DNA of 40,376 nt from Russula earlei (Eukaryota > Basidiomycota > Agaricomycetes > Russulales > Russulaceae): NCBI GenBank assembly GCA_025769875.1, contig JAGFNK010000468.1, forward strand, positions 1 through 40,376. The letters are read 5' to 3'. Positions within the stretch are counted from its first letter, which is position 1, and each line of letters begins with the position of its first letter. Both the position numbers and the translations under genes were made by a program. The notes beneath the pieces were generated by a model that had not been told where the DNA came from, did no database searches, and was given only the letters and a program-made list of their open reading frames with translations. This document shows, piece by piece, positions 1 through 9,426 of this stretch.

Positions 1-402
1 CAGGCTTACTGAGTGCATTACTGATCATTGTGGAGTGATGACATCATTATGATGTCACTGTGGGGCGCTTAGTGAGCCTATGAGGTCACTGTGGAGTCGC
101 TCAGTCAGCCATGATGTCATTGGAGCCTTGATGACATCAGATGATTTATGCAACAGTTTCTAAGAGTTTATGCCGCTGTTTCAGGTCCATGGTGGCTGGG
201 TGGCCATGTGGCTTCCACGCGATGATTACCCGATTAGGAAATGGGTGCCTGGTCATGTTATAGTGCCTTTGCAATAGCAATATCTTGTACCACAGGAGGG
301 ATAGCCCAGAAAATGGAAGGGAGTCGGCAATGCAAGTGAGAGAGGTCTTTCTTGAGTAAAATAGGACAATCCTCGGCCAGGACTTGGCCTTGGTTCGTAA
401 CA
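1..402 (-). mobile_element. LTR of a Ty3/gypsy family (TGTTACGAAC family), cut by the window start
   Basis: Read on the minus strand, an LTR begins with TGTTACGAACC at 402 and runs out of the window. It is recognised because the same sequence in plus orientation starts at 26397, where a complete solo copy has a 5-bp duplication. Here the LTR starts directly after the reverse-transcriptase reading frame of the neighbouring element. Either it inserted into pol, or an internal deletion fused pol to the 3' LTR. The bases flanking it on the right are aagcc (403-407); the matching left flank lies outside the window. Confidence 0.75.
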
Positions 403-1658
403 AAGCCCAGGAAGTCGATCTCGCATTGTTCGAAAGCGCATTTTGATGCTTTCAGGAAATAGGAGTCTCTTTCGAGCAGATCAAGGAACTCATGTGTGAT
501 TTGTTGATGAAGGTGCTCTTCTCCCAGGCCTATGGCTATTGCTACGTCGTCTAGGTAGTTGCAGGTGTTTTCAGGGTACTTGAGAAGCCAAGGTCATAGG
601 GTGTGGTTCATTGCTCGTTGGAAGGCTGCTGGGGCGTTGGTAAAGCCAAAGCCCATCACCATAGGGATGAACGTTCCAAATTGGGTTTTGAAGGCCCCTT
701 TGTGCCGATCTTCTGGGTGGATTAGGATGTTATTGTAGCCCGCTCTGACATCAAACTTGCTAAATGTGGTTTTGCCCCTTAGGCGGTGTAGTTGTTCTTC
801 CATGTTTGGTAGGGCATGGTAGTCGGGGATGGTGGCATTATTGAGTTTTCAGTAATCCACTACCATCCTTGGGGCAGTGCCGTCCTTTTTCTGAACAAAG
901 AAGATGGGGGATATGAAGTCTGAAACACCGTCTTTGATGAAACCTTTGGCCAGGTCTTCTTGTATTTGTCTTGACAATTCTTGTTTCTCATTCTGGGGCA
1001 GTGGGTAGGTTCGGCAATCCAGGAATTTGGGGGCATCCGGTTTCAGGGTGATTCTAAAGTCAAGTTCTCCTTGACTGGGTGGGAGTCGTCTAGCCACTTC
1101 TTCTGAAAAGACCTTCTGATGGTGTAAGTATTCTGGGGGAATGGTGGTCATCCTTATTTGTGCGAGTCGAATTTTTGGTGGGTCTGTTATGGACACAGGG
1201 GTGAGAAGAACTCCTAAGTGATTCCTCAGGCGGCCAGTGCTCCAATTGATGAGGGGGTTTATTGCTTTCAAGAAGGGGTATCCAAGGATCATTCTGTCTT
1301 CTCCCAAGTTGGTAACATAGAAGGTGAGAAGTCGGGTGGTGGGTCCGTGACATACAGTCATGTGGGCATAATGGGTTAGCGCTCCTCCCTGATTGTTAGT
1401 GCCGTCCACATTAATGATGGGTCTAGGGGTTCTGAGGGTTCGGAGTGGGATTTGTAACTTTCCCACAATTCCTTGGCTGATGAAGTTTTCTGTTGCTCCG
1501 CTGTCTAGGAGTGCTTGGCCAGTCTTTCCATTTGTTGTGATCATAAAGGGTACTTTCATTGAGTTTTCCTTATGTTGGACAATGGTATCTATTTGGGCCT
1601 TGGTACCGACTGTTGTACTTTGGCCTAGAGAAAATCCTCTTTGAGGATGAGGTCCCAA
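403..1658 (-). pseudogene. Ty3/gypsy pol fragment: aspartic protease and reverse transcriptase, broken
   Basis: The minus strand reads an aspartic protease (LLDSGATENFIS), a linker and a reverse transcriptase. The RT shows FFVQKKDGT, VVDY, FSKFDVRAGYNNI, the FGFTNAPAAFQ stretch and the catalytic YLDD at 546-557. The frame is interrupted by TGA just after VVDY (ending at 849) and by TGA just after MNHTL (594-596). The two flanking segments are in the same frame. In the family the first stop sits at the conserved Arg of VDYR, so a CGA to TGA change is likely for it. RNase H and integrase are absent because LTR sequence starts at 402. The pol frame overlaps gag by about 34 nt in the -1 frame, the usual gypsy arrangement. 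This is a dead copy. Confidence 0.9.
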
Positions 1659-3150
1659 AGTTTGGCTCTGTCCTCCGCTGGTAGTGTTTTCATGCGGGCT
1701 ACCATGGTGGAGGCCTCTTCTTCCTTAGGTGGTTCTGTATTTGGTTCTGTGGTACGTGCTTTGGAAGTGGTGGGGGCAGTGTTTTTGGGACACTCCCGGC
1801 TAAGGTGGCCTTTCTCTCGACAGCGGAAGCAGCACCCTTCTTTTGCCAATTGTTTCCTTTCTTCCTCAGTAAGCCTTTTGAAATTGGACTTGGCGGCGTC
1901 TACTTGCATCCGATCAGGGTGATGAGACTTGTGTTCTGAGTGGGAGTGTGTAGTTTTTCCTTTGATTTTTTCCCTGATGGTGATGAAACATCGGTGTTGT
2001 CTTCTGGCTTCCTCCTTCCATTCTTGAAGAGTGGTGGGCCAGACATCTCTGTTTAGAATTGCGCGATAGAGTCCGATTTTTAAGCTATTTTTGAAGCTTT
2101 CAATAGCGATAATGTCCATTTCTGGCCATCCTGTTTTGTTTAGAAGCTGTTCGAAGGTGGAGATGTAATCGTCAAGGGATTCCTTCATTGTATGTTTGGC
2201 AAGGGCTGCTTGGGCATCTTCTTTCTCTGCAGTGTTGGTGAACTTAAATGTGAAGTCTGTGACAAAGTCGTTCCATAAGACTTTGTCCATCCTGTTAATG
2301 GGGTTTTGGGCCCTGCTTATTTTTTCCCTGAGTGCAGTCGCCTGTGAGTTGACCCATTCTTCGACCTTTTCTCCCTGAATATAGGAGAGGGCCAACATTG
2401 TTTGTTTAAAAGGGGAAACCATTACTGCTTTATCATCATTGAGGCCCCAGAACAGGTTAAATTCCATGATGAATCATTTTGTTTTGTTTCTTTCCCCAGT
2501 GAAATCTGTGGGTTCTTTACCGCTAAGGGATCCATTAGTGCCTTGTGGCACAGGGGCAGCTGCTTGAGGGGGGGGGAACGACGACTGGGGGGGGCTGAGT
2601 GGCCATCTGAGGAGCCTGGACAGCGGCTTGGGGTGGTTGTACAGCGACTTGGGGTTGGGCTGCCATAATGAGTTCTGGGGGGTTCTGTGGTTCAAGTTCT
2701 AGGTCTTCGATGGGTTCCTGGTTTCCAAGAGGGTCCTCTGGTTCTAATGCAGGGGATTCAAAGGGTGTCTGAGTTTCAACAGCATTTTCTGGTTCAGGGG
2801 GGTTGCCTTCTGTAGAGGAGGCTTCTGATTCTGACGGTGGTTCATAGTGAGGGTCGTTTTCCCTCCAGTAGCCTAATCCAAGGCTGTTTCTGAGGAGTTC
2901 TAGGTCTAGGTGAGTGTAGAGCTGTCCTCTTCTAAGTCGTAGTTCGAACCAACGATTGTTGATGAATTCGACTGGTAGCTCTTCGTTGTTTTCAGTGGTG
3001 ATGTAGCAGAGGAAGGTGTGAAAGCTGTCCCAAGTGGCAGCTCCTACAACGTGTTCAGGGAGGTCTGGGGATGGTCTGGGCTGGACGCAGACCCAACAGT
3101 TCGATGGTAGTTCAAGGTTGATCTCCAGAATGGAGTGGAAAAAGCTTAGC
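1625..3150 (-). pseudogene. Ty3/gypsy gag with CCHC zinc knuckle, broken
   Basis: Capsid/nucleocapsid precursor of the same element. The clean part (2467 to 1625, 280 codons) holds the retrotransposon gag capsid fold, with signature WNDFVTDFTFKFTN and a D-x-Y-I-S-x-F motif, and a nucleocapsid knuckle CFRCREKGHLSREC (CX2CX4HX4C). Upstream reading continues through TGA at 2468-2470 and a frame change in the G-runs at about 2570-2594. It then passes an acidic Pro/Glu-rich linker and an N-terminal region (PVEFINNRWFELRLRR) up to about 3150. That N-terminal region has a counterpart in the second gag at 5941-6060. The original start codon is not resolved. Confidence 0.88.
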
Positions 3151-3153
3151 TTG

Positions 3154-3967
3154 TGTTACAGCGTCACGGCCATAAGAGCGTTAGCTCAGGGTTCAATGGG
3201 GCCAAGTCCCTGTGACTTGGTTCAAGGGTTCAGTGGGGGCCAGCTCAGAGAGACCAGATCAAAGGTTTAGCATCTCAAGGCTGAGTCAGACAATGACTCA
3301 GTCCGCAGACAGAGTCGATCTTCTGGTTTCACAGAAGAGGAGGACGATGAGAGAGAGGCAGAGGAGGAAAAGGAACACAAAGGTTCTCTGAGGTGTGTTC
3401 AAGGCAAGCAAGGTGTAAGCCAGCACAACGCAAGTTGTGATTGAGAGACAGTTTTACAGGGCAAAGGGATACAACAGGAAATGGGACAAAGCTAAGCTTG
3501 GGGCATTCCCCAGCTTCTACAGGCGCTTAAATACTGTATGTAGCGAGGCTGTACAGTACCTGTTATGGCATCGTGGCCATAAGAGCGTTAGCTCAATGGT
3601 TCAGTGGGGCCAAGTCCCTGTGACTTGGTTCAAGGGTTCAATGGGGCCGGCTCAAAGAGACCGGATCAGAGGTTTAGCGTCTCAAGGCCGAGTCAGACAA
3701 TGACTCAGTCTGCAGACAGAGTCGATCTTCTGGTTTTGCAGAAGAGGAGGACGATGATACAGAGGCAGAGGAGGAAAAGGAACACAAGGGTTCCTTGAGG
3801 TGTGCTCAGGTCAAGCAAGGTGTAAGCAAGCACAAGCAAGTTGTGATTTGGGAGAGTATACAGGGTAAGGGATGTGACAGGGAATGGGACAAAGCTAAGC
3901 TTGGGGCATTCCCCAGCTTCTACAGGCACTTAAATACTGTATGTAGCAAGGCTGTACAGTACTATAA
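3154..3967. repeat. Tandem direct duplication, unit about 407 bp, two copies
   Basis: Copy A runs 3154-3560 and copy B from 3561 to about 3967. Both start TGTTA, share CATAAGAGCGTTAGCTC (at 3171 and 3578) and end GCTGTACAGTAC. They differ by scattered substitutions and small indels. Read on the minus strand each unit has a TATTTAAG box followed by a pyrimidine-rich leader and ends in TAACA, so they may be two LTRs or LTR parts upstream of the gag that starts at about 3150. The 5' LTR border (TG) could not be fixed, so the LTR reading is inference. Confidence 0.7.
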
Positions 3968-4430
3968 GCAGTACAATAGATAAAGGTAGATCAATAGCAA
4001 AAGTAACTCAACAATAGGTGAAACACAATAAGTGAAACACAATAGATGAAACACAATAGGGGATCACCATCAAGGGATGAAACCGTAACCGTGGAGACAA
4101 GGATAACAAGGAGAACAATAAGGAGAAGGATTATGGACGAACTGAAGAAAGGGGTAAACTACAACAGTACCATAAGCAGAACAATAGATAAAGGTAGGCC
4201 AATAGCAAAAGTAACTCGATAATAGGTGAAACACAATAAGTGAAACACAATAGATGAAACACAATAAGTGAAACACAATAGATGAAACACAACAAGTGAA
4301 ACAATAGGGGATCACCATCAAGGGATGAAACAGTAACCATGGAGACAAGGATAACAAAGAAGAACAATAATGGGAGGGATTATGGACAAACTGACCAAGG
4401 GGTAAATTACAACAGGGCAGAAGTTAAGGA
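3968..4430. repeat. Second tandem duplication (about 208 bp) carrying a 14-bp minisatellite
   Basis: Two units begin with ACAATAGATAAAGGTAG at 3973 and 4181 and end in GGGGTAAAYTACAACAG. Inside each is an array of a 14-bp motif (AATARRTGAAACAC). The first unit has three copies and the second about six, so the array has expanded. No coding capacity is evident. The repeat lies between the 407-bp duplication and the end of the second gag remnant. Confidence 0.75.
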
Positions 4431-6213
4431 AACATTGGGGATTATGCACGATATTGCATATATCTCCCATATAGCTTTGCCTCATGGCATATTTGTTGTG
4501 TTCCTTTCTAGCTGCTTTGGTCCATTCCATGAAATTGGTAGGTAGTGTTGAAGCAGATGGGTGCAGGTTATGATAAGAGCGATAAGATCCTTAAGATCTA
4601 TCAAAAGATATTTCAGTATTGTGTAAGACAAGACTATAAATCAGTAATACCTATCAAAAGATATCTACAACGTGTGATTAGATGTGATAGATAAGATAGG
4701 AAACAGTAAGTACTCACTTCAGTATTGTGTAAGACAAGACTGAAGTGATCTATCGAAATACGACACTCTTAAGTACTCCAGAGCGTCTCTAAGTACACTG
4801 CAAGTAGCTACCATCAATAAGAAACAAAGATCATACAAAGATCAGTCGTTAGTAGCTACCAATTGTCATCAATTAACTTATCATTGTAAGTAGCGCAGAT
4901 CTCAGCACATGAGCTGAGCCGGACCGCGTGATCCGATGTGTCATGTGCCTGAGCTAAGCTGGTGATGCCCAGTCCATGTAACCAACGCGTCAACGCGTCT
5001 GAGCTGTGATTACATCACAACGTCCCAGGGTAGTGGTAACACACCAAATCAATGATAATCTCAACAGGTAGGGTTTCCCTTGTTAGGACATTATTGAGGA
5101 GTGGCCTGCTAAGACCTCTAGCGAAATAGTCTAGAGTTCCATTTGCATTTAGGTCATATCCTGCATCATTGGCAAGGTTGGTAAAAGTGGCAATATAAGA
5201 GTCAAGGTCAGGTCCTTGTTGCCTTAGAACAGCTAGTTTGTTGAACGTGTTTTCCTTTTATTAGTATCAGTGAAGGTGTTGTTAGATGCAGTTCTAAAGT
5301 CATTCCATAGAGCTTTGTCAGTCCTGAGTATTCCAAGAGTGTTGACACTATTGTTGACTGTTTCCAGTTGAGTATCAACCCAATGGTCCACATTAGGGCC
5401 CCTTATAAAGGATAGACAAGTGTTAACTCGTCTATAGGGATTGTTGAAGAGAGAGTTCTCATCATTCATATTGCAAAAGATGGCAAACTCTCTCATGAAT
5501 TTAGAGGATTGGGAGTGGTCTCCATCAAAGATAGATGGTGGGTTTCCCCTGACCACTCCGTTAGAAGGGATAGGGACTATGGCAGTCATAGCTGGAGGAG
5601 GTGGCATTGGAGGTGTAGGTGGAGTAGGAGGAGTAGGAGGTCTAGGAGTGGGTACATGAGCGATACCAAAGATCCTTTGTGGTACAGGAAGTGGTTCAGG
5701 TGCTGGTGCGGCTTCTACAGCTAGTTGTATAGGAGATAGCCTAGGTGAAGGTTGTCTGGTTCAAGGTCAAGAGGAAGGTCGTTCAGATTCTTCTGCCAAA
5801 GATAAACAATGTCTTCCAAGAGAGGGTGAAGGTTGATAGTTAAAAAGTTGGTACTGAGGGTCTGATTGATCCCAAGTTCCTAAACCGTGTTCTTTGTTGT
5901 CAAGAACAAGGCCTTCATGAGTGGCATATTCAAGGTTAAGTCTGACTTCTTGTCGATCAAGTTTATACCAATGTCTGTTGATAAATTTGATAGGATGATA
6001 AAGGTTCTTGATGTGGAGGTAGTATCCTACTTTGGGTTCGTTGGGGTGCCAAAAGGCTTTACCAGTGATTCATTCAGGTAGATTGTCTTGGTTACATCGA
6101 GTGACGGTTCGGTGTAGAAGAGGGTTTGATGAGGAAGCTGGTGCGATAGAGGGTTCAGGGATGACAAGAGTATTCAAGGTAGAAGCTGTGGTGAAACATT
6201 AAGCTTGGTCTGA
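4431..6213 (-). pseudogene. Second Ty3/gypsy gag, split by a solo LTR
   Basis: From right to left, the minus strand reads an N-terminal region (WHPNEPKVGYYLHIKNLYHP, about 6060-5830), a Gly/Pro-rich linker, and a capsid segment (DKALWNDFRTASNNTF). After a frameshift near 5260 the reading continues as LDSYIATFTNLANDAGYDL and LLNNVLTRETLP, up to 5067. The reading resumes left of the solo LTR at 4545 with TNFMEWTKAARKEHNKYAM and fades by about 4430. The layout parallels the first gag (capsid then EWKEEARRQH), so these are related families. Stops and frameshifts make it a pseudogene. The LTR at 6214-7990 is its probable 5' LTR. Confidence 0.82.
4546..5066 (-). mobile_element. Solo LTR (TGTTGAGATT family), 521 bp, TSD GGTAG
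   Basis: The termini are perfect inverted TGTTGA...TCAACA. The flanks are ggtag at 4541-4545 and ggtag at 5067-5071, a 5-bp target-site duplication. The same family occurs at 8866 (truncated) and 22948-23366 (solo). It interrupts the second gag, and removing it restores continuity of the gag similarity. Solo LTRs arise by recombination between the two LTRs of a full element. Confidence 0.93.
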
Positions 6214-7990
6214 TGTCATGGTAACTAGCCATGTCAATTCTCAAGCATAAAGACAAGTCAATAGTAGAGATGTGTTCAAGAAACGGGCCGGTTCCCGTGT
6301 ATAGAGAGTAAGGATCCCTGCAGCGGTCAAAGTGTTTTATGCTGAACAGGTTATGGCCAATAGACCCTTCCTAGTACGACTTGGTCCATTGAGAAGCTAG
6401 GGTAAGTTTGTAATGGGATAGACTAGGGCTGGTTCCACTAGCTATATGCGTTCAAGTCTGTCAGGGACCTTGAACAATGCAGAGAGAGAGTAGAGGAAGG
6501 TAGGTCTTAAAGGAGGAGAGCTCTTCTCAGGGGAGTGAAGAGAGACTCTTAGGGGAGGGAGGGAGAGACAAAGAGTAGATAGTGGATGGTGTGTGTGTGT
6601 GAAGAGTTGATGAAATGGAGAGGTGGATGTGGTTTGAGGATTAGGAGTTGTGTGGGTTGCAGGCAAATATGTTGGACAAGAGTAGGTTGGATTCTACAAG
6701 AGACTAAGCTTAGGGTTTTGGTCACAAAGTACTGAGCTTATATATACAGGAGAAGCGCAGCAATAGCTGTGCTTTGACTGTGCTACTAGTATAGTAGGAG
6801 TCATAATAAGTAGGAGTCATAGGAATGAGGCCACGAATGAGTCAGAACCAAGTAACTGTGCTGCACAGTAAGTGTGCAGCATTGCACAGTCGAAACTAAG
6901 AAGTGAATATAAATGGAAAGAGAACCAAACAAAGGGAAAGTAACAGCAATCCAGTGTTACCTGGACATGTATGGATCACATGATAACACAGAAGGGATCA
7001 CAAGACATAAGAGATCATGAGACCAGTAAGTAAAGGGACGTACGAAAGCAAGCAGTCCATAGCAAAATGTTACACCATTTTCCTTTTATGTTTACTTCCT
7101 ACCTTTTGCTACGGACTGCTTGCTTGCGTACGTCCCTTTACTTACTGGTCTTGTGATTTCTTACGTCTTGTGATCCTTTCTGTGTTATCATGTGATCCAT
7201 ACACGTCCAGGTAACACTGGATTGCTGTTACTTTCCCTTTGTTTGGTTCTCTTTCCATTTATGTTCACTTCTTAGTTTCGACTGTGCAATGCTGCGCACC
7301 TACTGTGCAGCACAGTTACTTGGTTCTGACTCATTCGTGGCCTCATTCCTATGACTCCTACTTATTATGACTCCTACTATACTAGTAGCACAGTCAAAGC
7401 GCAGCTATTGCTGCGCTTCTCCTGTATATATAAGCTCAGTACTTTGCGACCAAAGCCCTAAGCTTGGTCTCTTGTAGAATCCAACCTACTCTTGTCCAAA
7501 CATATTCGCCTGCAACCCACTTCACTCTCACAAACTTAACTCACAACTACCTCTCCATTTCATCAACTCTCAACACACCACCCACCATCTACTCTTCGCC
7601 TTTCCCTTCCTTCCCTAAGAGTCTCTCTTCACTCTCCTGAGAAGAGCTCTCCTCCTTTAAAGACCTACCTTCCTCTACTCTCTCTGCGTTGTTCAAGGTC
7701 CCGACGGACTTGAACGCATATAGCTAGTGGAACCAGCCCTAGTCTATCCCATTACAAACTTACCCTAGCTTCTCAACGGACCGAGTCGTACTAGGAAGGG
7801 TCTATTGGCCATAACCTGTTTAGCATAAAACACTTCGACCGCTGCAGGGATCCTTACTCATTATACACGGGAACCAGCCCGTTTCTTGAACACCTCTCTA
7901 TCATCGACTTGCTTTCTCTTGTGAACTGACACGGCTAGTTACCGTGACACAAAAGGTAAGAAGTAAGCGTAAAAGGAAAATGGTGTAACA
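6214..7990 (-). mobile_element. Ty3/gypsy 5' LTR (TGTTACACC family), interrupted by a solo LTR
   Basis: On the minus strand the LTR starts TGTTACACCATTTTCC at 7990, is broken at 7954/7067 by the insertion at 7068-7949, and continues to ...GTTACCATGACA ending at 6214. It carries a TATA box (TATATATA near 6733). The second gag follows directly on its 3' side, so it is most likely the 5' LTR of that element. Its sequence has drifted from the inserted copy, with many substitutions, so it is older. Confidence 0.88.
7068..7949 (+). mobile_element. Solo LTR nested inside an LTR of its own family, 882 bp, TSD CAAAA
   Basis: Starts TGTTACACCATTTTCC at 7068 and ends GTTACCGTGACA at 7949. The flanks caaaa (7063-7067) and caaaa (7950-7954) form a 5-bp target-site duplication. 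Orientation is opposite to the surrounding LTR, giving a head-to-head inverted structure of about 0.85 kb per arm. A TATA box (GTATATATAAG) lies near 7424. The first 419 bp match the LTR at 39958-40376 with only two differences. Confidence 0.93.
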
Positions 7991-8222
7991 AGTATATTAG
8001 GAGTCATAATAAGTAGGAGTCATAGGAATGAGGCCACAAATGAGTCAAAACCAAGTAACTGTGCTGCACAGTAAGTGCACAGCATTGCACAGTCGAAACT
8101 AAGAAGTGAATATAAAACAGAAGGGATCACAAGACGTAAGACCAGTAAGTAAAGGGACATACGAAGGCAAGCAGTCCATAGCGAAAGGTAAGAAGTAAGC
8201 GTAAAAGGAAAATGGTGTAACA
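7991..8222 (-). mobile_element. Deleted fragment of a TGTTACACC-family LTR
   Basis: The minus strand starts TGTTACACCATTTTCC at 8222 and follows the family consensus to ...CTCCTAATATACT at 7991. It lacks about 80 bp between the TTCTGT and TATTCACTTC segments. It abuts the outer end of the 6214-7990 LTR, which suggests that the element to its left inserted into this older LTR. The remaining half was not found. Confidence 0.8.
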
Positions 8223-8865
8223 CATGCTGCACAACACACAGCAATGATAGCACAAGCCCAGGAGCTCTGGCACAAAGAAACACTACCTACCATACTGCAA
8301 GCTTTTGGCAACCGCTCTCCTACCAGAGGAACTAACTCTCCAGTACCTCGCAGCCCATCCTATCACATCCAATCCCCCTCTCCTGATCCTATCCCTATTC
8401 CTTCTTGACTTGATACACCCAGCCCTCAACAACCAATAAACCTTGTCCCCTTTGACGAAAATCCTGTTCTGGTAGTACCACTTGACGACGACGCCCCTCC
8501 TGCCACACCCATAGCCCCTGGGACAAATGCCTTGGCTGAACTACAAGAACTAGGAGACAGATGGATGGAGGGAAACCTAGGACTAGATATCTTGATTCCT
8601 GATCCGGGAAACGAAGATGACACCATCCCCCCACAATTGGTCCTTCCCAACCTCATTAACGGGTTCCCATCAGTTGTCGCCACATATGGTCCTGGTTGCC
8701 CCACTCACTGAATCTCAATCCGAGCCCGTGCTGATCCCTACCCTTGTCCCCTCCTTACAACAAAGGATGCCTTCTTATTCCAAGAAGGACTCAGACACAC
8801 CAAGGCCGTGAACAAGGCCCTCACATTAGAAGGAGATCTATCCCTCAAAGCCAAAGTCCTTTATA
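8223..8865 (+). pseudogene. Gag-like ORF fragment, homologous to the gag-like ORF at 31264-32536
   Basis: In the plus strand one reads MIAQAQELWHKETLP, PGTNALAELQELGDRWMEGN, LDILIPDPGNEDDTIPP and FLFQEGLRHTKAVNKAL. Nearly the same peptides occur on the minus strand at 31800-32370. Stops and a frame change break it. It begins at the LTR fragment ending at 8222 and is cut at 8865 by the next LTR, so both the N-terminal start and the zinc-knuckle part are missing. Confidence 0.8.
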
Positions 8866-9018
8866 TGTTGAGATTATCATTGATTTGGTGTGTTACCACT
8901 ACCCTGGGACGTTGTGATGTAATCACAGCTCAGACACGTTGATGCGTTGGTTACACGGACCGGGCATCACCGGCTCAGCTCATATGCTGAGATCTGCGTT
9001 ACTTACAATGATAAGTTA
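8866..9018 (+). mobile_element. Truncated LTR of the TGTTGAGATT family
   Basis: Starts TGTTGAGATTATCATTG at 8866 and follows the family for about 150 bp, to TACAATGATAAGTTA. There the inverted-repeat element at 9019 begins. The downstream part of the LTR is not found right of that element, so sequence was lost as well as interrupted. Confidence 0.85.
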
Positions 9019-9426
9019 TTGCCGTTTTCAGCGCACTTGGCAGAGCTTGAATTCCACCCAAATCGGCGCAGAAACCCCCTCAAACATGCGGGATGAATAT
9101 CTCCCTCAAAACAGCTTCAATTCATATGAACATTATTGTCCCTGAATCGCCTGAATGAGGGCTAGGCAGCCCCATTGTTTTCATGAGATTTGAGTGAGAA
9201 TTGGTGGAGCTGGACTCAAGCCACCTCCACATGTGTATTAGATGAATTACAACTCAAAATCATGGTCTATATCTATTATTTTTCCCTCATGTTGTACCCA
9301 TGGGCTGTCTTGAGGCAGCCCCATAGTGTTTTTGACTCAAGTGTTGTGGTGTGCAACATTGTTTCCAGTGCAATTGGAGTCACGGCCAGCCACTCATCAC
9401 CCCTCTCGCCTCTCGATTCTGACCAT
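9019..9426 (+). repeat. Left terminal inverted repeat (408 bp)
   Basis: Inverted copy of 11401-11808. It contains a short open frame MSENWWSWTQATSTC, which also reads in the right arm and in the relic at 24521, so that peptide is a by-product of the repeat. It is AT-richer than the interior. Confidence 0.9.

Noticed and set aside
3973..4330. CRISPR-like array of short repeats
   Set aside because: The 14-bp units are contiguous without unique spacers and the genome is eukaryotic. It is a minisatellite.
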